A DNA stretch of 64,000 nucleotides, taken from positions 2,272,501 to 2,336,500 of the forward strand of contig NZ_BQYI01000001.1 of assembly GCF_027923405.1 (NCBI RefSeq). The letters run 5' to 3'. This DNA comes from Paenibacillus sp. YYML68 (lineage in GTDB: Bacteria > Bacillota > Bacilli > Paenibacillales > NBRC-103111). The notes beneath the pieces were generated by a model. It was not told the origin of the DNA, did not search any database, and saw only the letters and a program-made list of their open reading frames with translations. Numbering within the stretch: position 1 is the stretch's first letter; the number at the start of each line of letters is the position of its first letter. Shown piece by piece: positions 53,495 to 62,795 of the stretch. Position numbers and translations under genes: made by a program.

Positions 53495-54832
53495 ATGCCA
53501 ATGCGTACGGTCGACCTTATCCTGAAAAAACGAAACGGTGGAGAGCTGTCACGCGAGGAGCTTCGACATCTCATCGAAGGCTACACATCTGGAGCTATTC
53601 CCGATTACCAGATGTCGGCGTGGGCGATGGCCGTCTATTTCCGCGGAATGACGGCAAGAGAAACGGCAGAGCTGACGCTCGCGATGGCAGCCTCTGGCGA
53701 CCAAGTGGACTTAAGCTCGATACCGGGCATTAAGGTCGACAAGCATAGCACGGGCGGGGTGGGTGATACGACGACATTAATCGTCGCACCGCTTGTTGCG
53801 GCCGCAGGTGTGCCGGTAGCGAAGATGTCAGGTCGCGGTCTTGGCCATACAGGCGGCACGATCGACAAGCTGGAGTCGATTCCCGGCTTCGGCGTGGAGC
53901 GGTCGAAGGAAGATTTCCTCCGTCAAGTACGGGAGATCGGACTTGCGGTCGTCGGACAGTCGGGCAACATGACGCCTGCCGATAAGAAGCTGTACGGCCT
54001 GCGCGACGTGACGGCGACAGTCGAGTCGATTCCGCTTATTGCAAGCTCCATTATGAGCAAGAAGCTGGCCTCTGGTGCAGATCGGATCGTGCTCGATGTG
54101 AAGACAGGCTCTGGTGCATTCATGAAGTCGCTTGACGATTCAGTGCGGCTCGCCGAGGCGATGGTCGCTATCGGTACAGAGGTCGGACGCGAGACGGTTG
54201 CGCTCATTACCAGTATGGAGGAGCCGCTCAGTCCGTCGATCGGCAATGCGCTCGAGGTGCAGGAGGCGATCGAGACGCTGCGCGGCGACGGTCCTGCTGA
54301 GCTCGCAGCCGTCTGTCTCGAGCTGGCCGCGCACATGGTGCTGCTCGGTGAACGCGCCCAGTCGATTGAGGAAGCGAAGGCGCTCGTCCAGGGCGTCTGG
54401 GAGAGCGGGGAGGCGCTAGCCAGCTTCCGCCGCTTCATCGCGGCGCAGGGCGGCGATGCGGCTGTCGTAGATCGAGCCGAGCTGCTGCCGCAGGCCGCGT
54501 ACCGTGTGACGGTACCCGCTCCCGAAGACGGCTACGTGCAAGCGATCGACGCCGAGTCGCTAGGCGTAACGGCGATGCTGCTCGGTGCAGGCCGAGCGAC
54601 GAAGGAGGACCGCATTGATCTGGCGGTCGGACTGAAGCTGTTCAAGCGGATCGGCGACCGCGTCGCACAAGGAGAGCCGCTGGCGGAGCTGTACATGAAT
54701 CGCGGCGAGACTGCCGAGACCGAGCGGCTCATCCAGCGCACGATCGACGCCTTCACCTTCTCCGCGGCTCGCACAGAGCCGGCGAAGCTGCTGCACGCGA
54801 TCGTGACGAAGGACGGCGTGACCTATCTGTGA
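53495..54832 (+). CDS. pdp: Pyrimidine-nucleoside phosphorylase
   Basis: Phosphorolysis of uridine, thymidine and deoxyuridine, 445 residues. The phosphate loop VDKHSTGGVGDTTTL, the signature SGRGLGHTGGTIDKLE and KTGSGAFM are present. ATG 53495 fits AGAAGGGA; the frame opens upstream in the cupredoxin gene but is not real there. It completes nucleoside salvage together with deoB and the PNPs. Confidence 0.95.
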   Translation: MPMRTVDLILKKRNGGELSREELRHLIEGYTSGAIPDYQMSAWAMAVYFRGMTARETAELTLAMAASGDQVDLSSIPGIKVDKHSTGGVGDTTTLIVAPLVAAAGVPVAKMSGRGLGHTGGTIDKLESIPGFGVERSKEDFLRQVREIGLAVVGQSGNMTPADKKLYGLRDVTATVESIPLIASSIMSKKLASGADRIVLDVKTGSGAFMKSLDDSVRLAEAMVAIGTEVGRETVALITSMEEPLSPSIGNALEVQEAIETLRGDGPAELAAVCLELAAHMVLLGERAQSIEEAKALVQGVWESGEALASFRRFIAAQGGDAAVVDRAELLPQAAYRVTVPAPEDGYVQAIDAESLGVTAMLLGAGRATKEDRIDLAVGLKLFKRIGDRVAQGEPLAELYMNRGETAETERLIQRTIDAFTFSAARTEPAKLLHAIVTKDGVTYL

Positions 54833-54848
54833 ACTGTAGCGAATATGA

Positions 54849-54885
54849 AGTCCGAGACGCTCATGATGAGCGCTCGGGCTTTTTT
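54849..54885 (+). terminator. Terminator after pdp
   Basis: AGTCCGAG/CTCGGGCT outer stem with one G-U, CGCTCAT/ATGAGCG inner stem, then T6. Confidence 0.85.
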
Positions 54886-54896
54886 CGTTCCGACAA

Positions 54897-54925
54897 GAAT
54901 ATTTCCCAGCCATTACGTCAACAAT
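54897..54925 (+). promoter_or_regulatory. Sigma-F/G-like promoter for dacF
   Basis: GAATA (54897-54901), a 15-nt spacer and GTCAACAAT (54917-54925), which fits GGnnAnnMT at all but one fixed position. Known dacF is forespore-expressed. Confidence 0.5.
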
Positions 54926-54973
54926 GATTACCAGCACTTCAACACGTATACGTTTCAGGAGGGGAAGAGACAG

Positions 54974-56167
54974 GTGAATGGAATGTTAGGCAAACGATGG
55001 AGCAAGCTGCTGAAGCTTACGCTCAGCACCGTATTATTGATGCTGCTGGCATTGCCGACAGGGTGGGCGGCTGAAGAAGAGAAGCCGCTAGACCTGGCGC
55101 CCAATGCGACCTCGGCGGTCGTCATGGATGTCGACACAGGCACGATCATCTTCGAGAAAAATAAAGATGCGAAGCTGCCACCTGCGAGCATAACGAAAAT
55201 TATGACGATGCTGCTAACGATGGAGGCGCTCGACAAAGGTAAGCTGAAGATGGATGAAATGGTGCGGACGAGCGAATATGCGGCCTCGATGGGCGGCTCG
55301 CAAATTTTTCTCGAGCCGGGCGAGGAGATGAAGGTGTCGGACATGCTGAAGGGTATCGCGATGGCGTCGGGCAACGATGCGTCTGTGGCGATGGCCGAGA
55401 AGCTCGGCGGCTCGGAGGAATCGTTCGTCCGCATGATGAACGACAAGGCGAAGGAGCTCGGGATGAATAACACTCACTTCGTGAATCCGAACGGCTTGCC
55501 AGCGGACAATCACTACTCCTCGGCGTATGACATTGCGCTCATGTCGCAGGAGCTCTTGAAGCATGAGGGCATCACTCAGTTCACCGGGCAATACCAAGAT
55601 TACTTACGCAAGGAGACGTCGAAGCCGTTCTGGCTCGTTAATACGAACAAGCTCGTTCGATTCTACTCCGGTGCGGACGGTCTGAAGACTGGCTATACGA
55701 GCGAGGCGAAGTTCTGCCTGTCTGCGACAGCGAAGCGGGATAACCTGCGCATCGTCGCCGTCGTCATGGGCGAGCCGGACACGAAGACGCGCAACGCCGA
55801 GGTGTCGAAGCTGTTCGACTATGCGTTCTCGCAATACACGAACCTGCCGATCTACAAGAGCGGAGACTCGCTCGGCGAGCTGAAGATCCATAAGGGCGAG
55901 CAGCAGACGGTGCCGCTGACAGCGAAGCATTCGTACTCGCTCCTGATGAAGAAGGGCGACGCAGCCGAGGGCATTCGCCATGAGGTGCAGCTCGACCCGA
56001 ACGTACAGGCGCCTGTCGCTGCAGGTCAGCCGATCGGCAAGATTGTCGTGTTCAAGGGCGACCAGGTGCTCAAGGAGTTCCCGCTCGAGGCGCCGGTTGA
56101 TGTGAACAAGGCTGGTCTATGGACGCTGACGAAGCGGACGGCGAAGCGACTGTTCTTCTTTGATTAA
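54974..56167 (+). CDS. dacF: D-alanyl-D-alanine carboxypeptidase DacF
   Basis: Penicillin-binding protein 5 type enzyme, 397 residues. Signal sequence (LTLSTVLLMLLALPTGWA), SxxK motif PASITK, SxN motif ASGNDAS, KTG motif LKTGYTS, and the C-terminal beta domain. Trims peptidoglycan, in the forespore context spore cortex/germ wall. GTG 54974 follows AGGAGGGG. Its position before spoIIAA makes it DacF rather than another paralogue. Confidence 0.92.
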   Translation: MNGMLGKRWSKLLKLTLSTVLLMLLALPTGWAAEEEKPLDLAPNATSAVVMDVDTGTIIFEKNKDAKLPPASITKIMTMLLTMEALDKGKLKMDEMVRTSEYAASMGGSQIFLEPGEEMKVSDMLKGIAMASGNDASVAMAEKLGGSEESFVRMMNDKAKELGMNNTHFVNPNGLPADNHYSSAYDIALMSQELLKHEGITQFTGQYQDYLRKETSKPFWLVNTNKLVRFYSGADGLKTGYTSEAKFCLSATAKRDNLRIVAVVMGEPDTKTRNAEVSKLFDYAFSQYTNLPIYKSGDSLGELKIHKGEQQTVPLTAKHSYSLLMKKGDAAEGIRHEVQLDPNVQAPVAAGQPIGKIVVFKGDQVLKEFPLEAPVDVNKAGLWTLTKRTAKRLFFFD

Positions 56168-56200
56168 CAAGACGTTAACATAACCGACATACACCTAGAA

Positions 56201-56239
56201 CCCCGCAGATGGCATCACGACCGTCGTGCGGGGATTTTT
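56201..56239 (+). terminator. Terminator after dacF
   Basis: CCCCGCA (56201-56207) and TGCGGGG (56227-56233) stem, then ATTTTTG. Confidence 0.8.
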
Positions 56240-56349
56240 GTTATAGGCGGATTATGATTACTGACATAACCCTTTCGCGGCTGCCGCAGCCTTCGGATGA
56301 TGTCGCTTTAATGCTAGTTGTGGCGCTTTTCTTCTAGTTTTGTCGGGGG

Positions 56350-56377
56350 GAAGGAAAAGGTTTCCTCGGCGTAGAAT
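56350..56377 (+). promoter_or_regulatory. Sigma-H promoter of the spoIIA operon
   Basis: GAAGGAAAA (56350-56358), a 12-nt spacer and GTAGAAT (56371-56377) match the sigma-H consensus RnAGGAwWW-11/12-RnnGAAT at every position. TGTCGGG at 56341-56347 is a partial 0A box. This agrees with known Spo0A/sigma-H control. Confidence 0.85.
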
Positions 56378-56410
56378 TGAGTGGTCATGAACCGGAAGGA
56401 GTTGAACATC

Positions 56411-56764
56411 GTGAGCTTACGTATCGAGCTGGAGCATTATCGAAGCACGCTGATTGTCCGTCTGCATGGGGAGCTGGACCACCATACCGCGGAATCTGTC
56501 AAGGCCCAGATGGAGGATGCGATTGTTCGCGGCCATAGCACTCACATCGTATTGAGTCTGCGCGACTTGACGTTTATGGACAGCTCAGGTCTTGGCGTCA
56601 TCCTGGGCCGATATAAGCAAATTACCGGACGTGGCGGCAAGATGGTCGTCTGCGACGTGAATCCGTCGGTGTACCGCTTGTTCGAGATGTCGGGTCTGTT
56701 CAAAATATTGTCCATTCAAGCAAGCGAGAGCGAAGCGATCCAAAGTTTGGAGGTCGTATCATGA
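56411..56764 (+). CDS. spoIIAA: Anti-sigma F factor antagonist SpoIIAA
   Basis: 117 residues, the B. subtilis length, STAS domain with the phosphorylatable Ser in [14 protein letters not shown]. Releases sigma-F when unphosphorylated. GTG 56411 follows GGAAGGAG (56394-56401); the frame opening at 56381 would lie on the transcription start. Overlaps spoIIAB by 4 bp. Confidence 0.96.
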   Translation: MSLRIELEHYRSTLIVRLHGELDHHTAESVKAQMEDAIVRGHSTHIVLSLRDLTFMDSSGLGVILGRYKQITGRGGKMVVCDVNPSVYRLFEMSGLFKILSIQASESEAIQSLEVVS

Positions 56765-57207
56765 GTGATCGAAATCACATGAAGCTGCAGTTCGCAAGCC
56801 GCTCGGAGAACGAGTCGTTCGCGCGTGTTACGGTCGCCGCCTTCGTCTCTCAGCTCGATCCGACACTTGATGAGCTGACTGATATTAAGACCGTCGTCTC
56901 CGAGGCCGTCACCAACTCGATCATTCACGGCTACGATAACGATCCGAACGGCGTCGTCACGATTACAGCCGAGATTGAGGGGGATACCGTCTTCATCGCT
57001 GTGCAGGATCATGGAGCGGGCATTGAGGATCTGGAGCTGGCGAAGCAGCCGCTATATACGTCCAAGCCGGAGCTTGAGCGCTCGGGAATGGGCTTCACGA
57101 TAATGGAAAATTTCATGGACGAAGTGGAAGTTACAAGCGAGCCTGGCGCCGGAACATCGATCCGCATGAAGAAGCGAATTGAGTCGAAAAAAGCTTTATT
57201 CAATTAG
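56761..57207 (+). CDS. spoIIAB: Anti-sigma F factor SpoIIAB
   Basis: 148-residue GHKL kinase that binds sigma-F and phosphorylates SpoIIAA. N-box [18 protein letters not shown]1 box [12 protein letters not shown]2 [15 protein letters not shown]. Translationally coupled to spoIIAA. Confidence 0.97.
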   Translation: MSDRNHMKLQFASRSENESFARVTVAAFVSQLDPTLDELTDIKTVVSEAVTNSIIHGYDNDPNGVVTITAEIEGDTVFIAVQDHGAGIEDLELAKQPLYTSKPELERSGMGFTIMENFMDEVEVTSEPGAGTSIRMKKRIESKKALFN

Positions 57208-57213
57208 GGGTCG

Positions 57214-57975
57214 ATGAATATGGATGCAGATTTAAAGCACGCAACCCATACGTATTTGGATGACACCGAGGTCAAGCGATTGATTGCGTTGAGCCAATCC
57301 GGCGATGCGCTCGCGCGAGATACGCTTGTCAATTGCAACATTCGGCTTGTCTGGTCCGTCGTGCAGCGATTTCTGAACCGCGGCTATGAGGCGGAGGATT
57401 TGTTCCAGATCGGCTGCATTGGGCTGCTGAAGTCCGTTGACAAGTTCGACCTCTCCTACGATGTCAAGTTCTCCACATACGCTGTACCGATGATTATTGG
57501 GGAAATCCAGCGGTTTCTGCGCGATGACGGCACGCTCAAGGTGAGCCGCTCGCTCAAGGAGCTCGCGAACAAGATTCGCAAGACGAAGGACGAGCTGTCG
57601 AAGCGCCACGGGCGACTCCCGACGATCAGCGAGGTGGCGGAGGAGCTAGGTATCGCCCCGGAGGACGTCGTGTTCGCCCAAGAAGCGAGCAAGCCGCTGT
57701 CATCCATTCACGAGACGGTGTTCGAGAACGATGGCGATCCGATTACACTGATGGATCAGATTGCCGACGAAGGCCAGGATAAGTGGTTCGAGCGTCTAGC
57801 GCTGAATGAAGCGATCGGTTCGCTCAACGAGCGTGAGCGGCTGATCGTATACTTGCGTTACTTCCGGGATCAGACACAGTCCGAGGTCGCAAGCAGGCTT
57901 GGCATATCTCAAGTACAAGTATCCAGGCTGGAGAAAAAAATATTGCAATCGATCAAAAATCAAATTGCTCAATAA
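57214..57975 (+). CDS. sigF: RNA polymerase sigma factor SigF
   Basis: First forespore sigma factor, 253 residues. Region 2 with GYEAEDLFQIGCIGLLKSVDKF (in part) and FSTYAVPMIIGEIQRFLRDDG, region 3, and region 4 RERLIVYLRYFRDQTQSEVA followed by GISQVQVSRLEKKIL as recognition helix. 6 bp after spoIIAB; last gene of the unit. Confidence 0.98.
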   Translation: MNMDADLKHATHTYLDDTEVKRLIALSQSGDALARDTLVNCNIRLVWSVVQRFLNRGYEAEDLFQIGCIGLLKSVDKFDLSYDVKFSTYAVPMIIGEIQRFLRDDGTLKVSRSLKELANKIRKTKDELSKRHGRLPTISEVAEELGIAPEDVVFAQEASKPLSSIHETVFENDGDPITLMDQIADEGQDKWFERLALNEAIGSLNERERLIVYLRYFRDQTQSEVASRLGISQVQVSRLEKKILQSIKNQIAQ

Positions 57976-57993
57976 ATGAGCTTCAACGAAAAG

Positions 57994-58032
57994 AGCCTGC
58001 GCCCTCATGGATGAGGGAGAGCAGGCTTTTTT
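57994..58032 (+). terminator. Terminator after sigF
   Basis: AGCCTGC/GCAGGCT outer stem, CCCTCAT/ATGAGGG inner stem, then T6. Confidence 0.85.
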
Positions 58033-58061
58033 CGTGCTGCAATTTTTTTATTTTCCCTGTA

Positions 58062-58268
58062 TTATCGCACCTTCGCGTCGTCGCGGAACAAGAGGCCGAT
58101 GCTGACGATACCGGCCAGTCCGACCAGGGAGTACACGATTCGTGCAAGTGCAGAAGACTCGCGATGAATTTCTCCACCCAGCAGGGCAGTAACCAAATCC
58201 CACTCGAACAATCCGACGAGCAGCCAGTTCAGTGCTCCGATAATGACAAGCGTTAATGCTGTTTTCAT
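58062..58268 (-). CDS. DUF378 family small membrane protein
   Basis: 68 residues starting MKTALTLVIIGALNWLLVGLFEWDLV, the clear DUF378 pattern, with a second helix IVYSLVGLAGIVSIGLLF. ATG 58268 follows GAGG about 12 nt upstream. Inserted on the minus strand between sigF and spoVAA. Function unknown. Confidence 0.85.
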   Translation of the reverse strand: MKTALTLVIIGALNWLLVGLFEWDLVTALLGGEIHRESSALARIVYSLVGLAGIVSIGLLFRDDAKVR

Positions 58269-58383
58269 TGTTTGCACCATCCTCGTTAATAGTCGTGGTA
58301 TTCGGGTTCTCGATACTATTTTTCCTTGCTTTTTGAAAGCTATACCGGCTTGTGTTGCTGCAACTTTTTCCATGTGCGGCTGC

Positions 58384-58413
58384 GATTATTGGACGGCCTA
58401 TCCATTCATACTA
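58384..58413 (+). promoter_or_regulatory. Sigma-G-like promoter for the spoVA group
   Basis: GATTA (58384-58388), an 18-nt spacer and CATACTA (58407-58413), an exact sigma-G -10 (CATWHTA). About 30 bp before spoVAA. Confidence 0.6.
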
Positions 58414-58443
58414 CCCATATATGGCATGTGGGAGGTGTAAGCG

Positions 58444-59094
58444 ATGCAATCGCAAGCCATGAAGCCGTGTCTGTACTTGCGTCTTCGCCGCTCCGTTACG
58501 ATCTCACCGGGCAAGCCTGTCAGGCTCGGACACATTGCCCAAATGCTCGCTCCGCCCGAATACGAGAACGAGCTGCAGCAGCTCATTCTGTGCAAGCCGC
58601 ACGAGCGCGACGGCAGTCTGGTGCTGGTCGATATGCTTCTCATCGTCGAGAAGGTGAAGGAGCGGTTCCCGATGCTTGCGCTTGAGCACTTCGGTGAGCC
58701 TCATGTTCTGGTCGAAGTGAAAGGGAAGATGAAGCCGCCGAGTCTCATCCTCATTATTGTGGTGTGGCTGTTGCTGTTCATCGGCTCGGGACTTGCGATT
58801 ATGAACTTCCATGCAGATGTCAGCATGGCCCAGGTGCACCGGGATATATATAGGCTGCTGACGGGTACGGATAACGTTCATCCGCTGCTGCTGCAAATTC
58901 CGTACTCGATTGGGATCGGCATCGGGATGGTCGTGTTCTTCAACCACCTGTTCAAGAAAAAGTTCAACGAGGAGCCGAGCCCGCTCGAGGTCGAAATGTT
59001 CATGTATCAAGAAAGCGTCAATCGGTACGTCATCACCGAGGAATACGGCAAGCTCCATCACGCGAATAGTAAGGGGGCGCTGAAGGATGAGTGA
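58444..59094 (+). CDS. spoVAA: Stage V sporulation protein AA
   Basis: 216-residue membrane protein of the dipicolinate-transport group: a soluble N-terminal domain (VYLRLRRSV-like YLRLRRSVTISPGKPVRL), then two membrane helices (LILIIVVWLLLFIGSGLAI and IPYSIGIGIGMVVFF) with the FHADVSMAQVH loop between. RBS GGGAGGTG. Overlaps spoVAB by 8 bp. Confidence 0.92.
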   Translation: MQSQAMKPCLYLRLRRSVTISPGKPVRLGHIAQMLAPPEYENELQQLILCKPHERDGSLVLVDMLLIVEKVKERFPMLALEHFGEPHVLVEVKGKMKPPSLILIIVVWLLLFIGSGLAIMNFHADVSMAQVHRDIYRLLTGTDNVHPLLLQIPYSIGIGIGMVVFFNHLFKKKFNEEPSPLEVEMFMYQESVNRYVITEEYGKLHHANSKGALKDE

Positions 59095-59515
59095 GTGGGC
59101 GGCATCGGTGCTGATGGCCTTCGTCGGTCTGGCGGGAGGCATTGCCGTCGGCAGCGGTCTGGTCGCGTTCCTCGTCGTGCTCGACGTCATCCCGCGGCTG
59201 GCGCAAATTACACGCTCGTATGCGCACATCAGGTGGTATGAGGGAGCGGTCATCTTAGGCGCCTTGTTCTTCACGTTCGCAGGCTTCCTGGAGTGGCAGC
59301 TGCGGCTAGTGCCTGTAACGGCCGCCGTGTTCGGCCTGCTCGCTGGCTGCTTCGTCGGAATGCTGGCAGCTGCGCTGACGGAGGTTATTAATGTGCTGCC
59401 GATCTTGACCAAGAGAATCGGGATGGAGAAGTATATGATCTGGCTCTTGATGGCGATGATCTTCGGCAAGGTGCTCGGCTCATTCATAGATTGGCTCGGC
59501 TTAATTGGACAATGA
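59087..59515 (+). CDS. spoVAB: Stage V sporulation protein AB
   Basis: 142 residues, about four membrane helices, with the conserved GLAGGIAVGSGLVAFLVVLDVIPRL and AGCFVGMLAAALTEVINVLPIL stretches. Works with SpoVAA in dipicolinic-acid handling by the forespore membrane. Overlaps the end of spoVAA. Confidence 0.92.
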   Translation: MSEWAASVLMAFVGLAGGIAVGSGLVAFLVVLDVIPRLAQITRSYAHIRWYEGAVILGALFFTFAGFLEWQLRLVPVTAAVFGLLAGCFVGMLAAALTEVINVLPILTKRIGMEKYMIWLLMAMIFGKVLGSFIDWLGLIGQ

Positions 59516-59567
59516 AGCGTCGCGAACGGTCCATGGACGTTAGAGGAATGGAAGGGAGATTCAGCTG

Positions 59568-61340
59568 ATGAACAACATATTCAAGAAGGCGAAGCGAGCG
59601 AAGCTGATGAAAGGAAGTCCGGTCGACGTGAGCTCACAAGAGCATGAAGGCAAGGAGGAGTCGAGCTCGGCCCCGCAATCGAAGCTCGAGGTGAACGAGC
59701 AGGGCGATATTATGGGAGAAGCTAAACACGCTCCAGCTCCTGCAGTTAAGGAGAAGAAGGCGGTTAAGAGCGGGAAATCGGGCAGTGTCAAGCTGACACA
59801 GAAGGAATCCCGATTGAAGAAGAAGGATGACATCTCGGAAGACTTCGAGCTCTTGAAGCGACAACTGGAGGAGCGGGTCGGCTTAAATAAAAGCTTCGAT
59901 GTCGTCTTCCGCGAGATGGTATTCGGCGGTCAGAAGACCGGTATCTTCTATTACAATGGCTTCGCCAAGGATCAGGTGCTGACCGACATTATTACGAGGC
60001 TGTCCTATGCCGTAGAGGTCGGAAGTAAGGAGGATGGGAATAAGCAGGGCGAGAGCGATGGCGGGGGAGAACGTGACCAGAAGCCGTCGATGAGCATCGT
60101 CGAGCTATTCGACAAGGCGCTCATTCCTCATATACAGGTGCAGAAGACGGACTGCATGAAGACGGCGGTTGATAACGTTGCAGCGGGAGGCACCGCCTTC
60201 TTCTTCGAGGGGCAGAAGGAAGCGCTACTCGTCGATGCCAAGAGCTTCCCGGCCCGTTCGACCGAGGAGCCGGACCTTGAGCGCGTCGTCCGCGGCTCGC
60301 GGGATGGCTTCGTCGAGACGCTGCTGACGAATGTGACGCTCGTTCGCAGGCGGCTCCGCGATCCTCGACTGAAGCTGGAGATGATGCGTGCCGGGCAGCG
60401 GACGCAGACCGATATATGCCTCGCGTACATTGAGGATATATGCGATGAACGACTCGTGGAATCGGTCAAGGACAAGATCAATCAGGTTAACGTCGACGGC
60501 TTGCCGCTCGGGGAGAAGCAGCTGGAGGAGGCGATTGTCGGCAAGGGCTGGAATCCGTATCCGATGGTTCGTTATTCCGAGCGCCCGGACGTTGTGACTG
60601 CACACTTGCTGGAAGGGCATATGATCGTGTTCGTGGATACGTCGCCTTCGGTAATGATACTGCCGACGACATTCTTCCATCATGTGCAGCATGCCGAGGA
60701 ATACCGTCAGACGCCGACGATCGGCACGTATCTTCGCTGGGTACGGTTTCTCGGTATTATGGCCTCGCTGTTCCTGCTGCCGCTCTGGTACTTGCTCGTC
60801 ACGTCGCCTGAGCTGAAGCCTGCAGGACTTGAGTTCCTCGGACCGGCTGAGGAGGCGAAGCTGCCGATGCTGCTGCAGTTCTTCATCGCGGAGCTCGGTA
60901 TTGACCTGATGCGGATGGCCGCGGTACATACGCCGACGCCGCTAGCTACCGCCATGGGCTTGGTTGCGGCGATATTAATTGGAGACGTTGCGGTCAAGAC
61001 TGGACTGTTCGTCAACGAGGTCATCCTGTACTTGGCCGTTGCTGCGATCGGTACGTTCGCGACGCCGAGCTATGAGCTGAGTCTGGCGAATCGTCTGATG
61101 CGCCTTGGTCTACTCGTCTCGGCTGCGATGTTCAAGGTGCCGGGGCTAGTGGTCGCCTCGACGGGCCTCGTGCTGCTGCTCGCGCTCCAGCGCTCGTACA
61201 ATACACCTTACATGTGGCCGTTCCTGCCGTTCAATGCGAAGGCGCTATACGATATTATGATCCGCAGACCGTTCACGTCGATGAAGAAGCGCATGAGCTT
61301 GACGAAGACGCTGGACAGCTCCCGTCAGTCTCAATCTTAG
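59568..61340 (+). CDS. spoVAF: Spore germination protein SpoVAF (GerA A-subunit family)
   Basis: 590 residues: a charged, Lys/Glu-rich N-terminal tail (~95 residues), a soluble GerA-A domain with FEGQKEALLVDAKSFPAR and RGSRDGFVETLLTNVTLVRRR, and about five membrane helices from residue 400, including the TPSYELSLANRLMRLG region. The soluble part holds an extra Gly/Glu/Lys-rich loop near residues 155-170. It directly follows spoVAB; the usual AC, AD and AE genes are not here. Confidence 0.9.
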   Translation: MNNIFKKAKRAKLMKGSPVDVSSQEHEGKEESSSAPQSKLEVNEQGDIMGEAKHAPAPAVKEKKAVKSGKSGSVKLTQKESRLKKKDDISEDFELLKRQLEERVGLNKSFDVVFREMVFGGQKTGIFYYNGFAKDQVLTDIITRLSYAVEVGSKEDGNKQGESDGGGERDQKPSMSIVELFDKALIPHIQVQKTDCMKTAVDNVAAGGTAFFFEGQKEALLVDAKSFPARSTEEPDLERVVRGSRDGFVETLLTNVTLVRRRLRDPRLKLEMMRAGQRTQTDICLAYIEDICDERLVESVKDKINQVNVDGLPLGEKQLEEAIVGKGWNPYPMVRYSERPDVVTAHLLEGHMIVFVDTSPSVMILPTTFFHHVQHAEEYRQTPTIGTYLRWVRFLGIMASLFLLPLWYLLVTSPELKPAGLEFLGPAEEAKLPMLLQFFIAELGIDLMRMAAVHTPTPLATAMGLVAAILIGDVAVKTGLFVNEVILYLAVAAIGTFATPSYELSLANRLMRLGLLVSAAMFKVPGLVVASTGLVLLLALQRSYNTPYMWPFLPFNAKALYDIMIRRPFTSMKKRMSLTKTLDSSRQSQS

Positions 61341-61354
61341 TACGTAGATTGGAG

Positions 61355-61391
61355 CCGGCCCGGCGAAGCGATTCGACTTGGGCCGGTTTTG
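61355..61391 (+). terminator. Terminator after spoVAF
   Basis: CCGGCCC (61355-61361) pairs with GGGCCGG (61380-61386), followed by TTTTGT. Confidence 0.75.
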
Positions 61392-61463
61392 TATTGTCTC
61401 CGAACGGATAATTATGTTACTTTAATAGTAATGTCTGTTTAAAGGGAAGAGGGAGCATGAAGG

Positions 61464-62795
61464 ATGCATCTACACGGCACCAGCACAATTAACAAGGACG
61501 GCCATCTCGAGATTGGCGGCTGCGATACGAAGCAGCTGGCGAGCCAGTTCGGTACGCCGCTATATATTATGGATGAGGCGCTCATTCGTCAGCGCTGCCG
61601 CGAGTTCGTCGAGGCGTTCCGCGCGACGGGGATGCCGTTCCAGGTCGCCTATGCAAGCAAGGCGTTCTGCGTCATGGCGATGTGCCGCATCGTCGAGGAG
61701 GAAGGGATGTCGCTCGACGTCGTCTCGGACGGCGAGCTGTATACAGCGCTGCAGGCGGGCTTCCCGGCGGAGCGCATTCATTTCCACGGAAATAATAAGA
61801 CCCCGTACGAGATCGAGATGGCGATTGACGCTGGTATTGGCTGCTTCGTCGTCGATAACTTCGTTGAGCTGCATATGGTCAATGCGATCGCGGGAGAGAA
61901 GCGTCAGCGTGTGAAGGTGCTGCTGCGTCTTACTCCAGGCGTAGATGCCCACACGCACGAGTACATTTCGACCGGACAGACCGATTCCAAGTTCGGCTTC
62001 GATATGGAGAACGGCTCCGCGCGTCAAGCGGTGCAGGAAGCATCCAGTGCGCCGAATCTCGAGCTGCTCGGCATTCATTCGCATATCGGCTCGCAAATCT
62101 TCGAGGTCGGCGGCTTCCAGCTCGCGGTGGAGAAGATGACGGCGTTCACGGTGGCGATGCGCGACGAGCTCGGCGTCACCTTCAGCGTGCTGAATCTGGG
62201 CGGCGGCTTCGGCATTCGCTACGTCGAAGGCGATACGCCGCTCGCGGTGGGCGAATACGTTCGCGCTATCACAGATACGGTGCGTGAGCAGTTCACCCAG
62301 CATGCGTATCCGCTGCCTGAAATATGGATCGAGCCGGGTCGCAGCATCGTCGGCGACGCAGGTACGACACTGTACACGGTTGGCACGTACAAGGATATTC
62401 CAGGTGTGCGCAAGTACGTCGCTGTCGATGGCGGCATGACCGACAATCCGCGTCCAGCGCTGTACGAGGCGAAGTACGAGGCGCTGCTGGCGAATCGTGC
62501 ATCGGATCAGGCCGATGAGCTCGTCTCGATCGCAGGCAAATGCTGCGAGAGCGGCGATATGCTGATCTGGGACATCGAGCTGCCGCAGGTACAGAGCGGC
62601 GACCTGCTCGCTGTATTCTGCACAGGGGCGTATAATTACGCGATGGCTAGCAACTACAACCGACTTCGCCGCCCTGCGGTCGTGTTCGTGAAGGACGGTC
62701 ATGCCGACGTCGTCGTAGAGCGCGAGACGTATGGTCATCTCGTTCAGAACGATGTTGTGCCTGAGCGGATGAAGCCGGTGACGAAGACAAGATAG
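61464..62795 (+). CDS. lysA: Diaminopimelate decarboxylase
   Basis: Last step of lysine synthesis, PLP enzyme of 443 residues. PLP Lys in VAYASKAFC, HSHIGSQI, GGGFGIRY and EPGRSIVGDAG, and the C-terminal CCESGDML with the substrate Cys and Glu. Its location after the spoVA group is the same as in B. subtilis. It complements lysC at 6.2 kb. Confidence 0.96.
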   Translation: MHLHGTSTINKDGHLEIGGCDTKQLASQFGTPLYIMDEALIRQRCREFVEAFRATGMPFQVAYASKAFCVMAMCRIVEEEGMSLDVVSDGELYTALQAGFPAERIHFHGNNKTPYEIEMAIDAGIGCFVVDNFVELHMVNAIAGEKRQRVKVLLRLTPGVDAHTHEYISTGQTDSKFGFDMENGSARQAVQEASSAPNLELLGIHSHIGSQIFEVGGFQLAVEKMTAFTVAMRDELGVTFSVLNLGGGFGIRYVEGDTPLAVGEYVRAITDTVREQFTQHAYPLPEIWIEPGRSIVGDAGTTLYTVGTYKDIPGVRKYVAVDGGMTDNPRPALYEAKYEALLANRASDQADELVSIAGKCCESGDMLIWDIELPQVQSGDLLAVFCTGAYNYAMASNYNRLRRPAVVFVKDGHADVVVERETYGHLVQNDVVPERMKPVTKTR

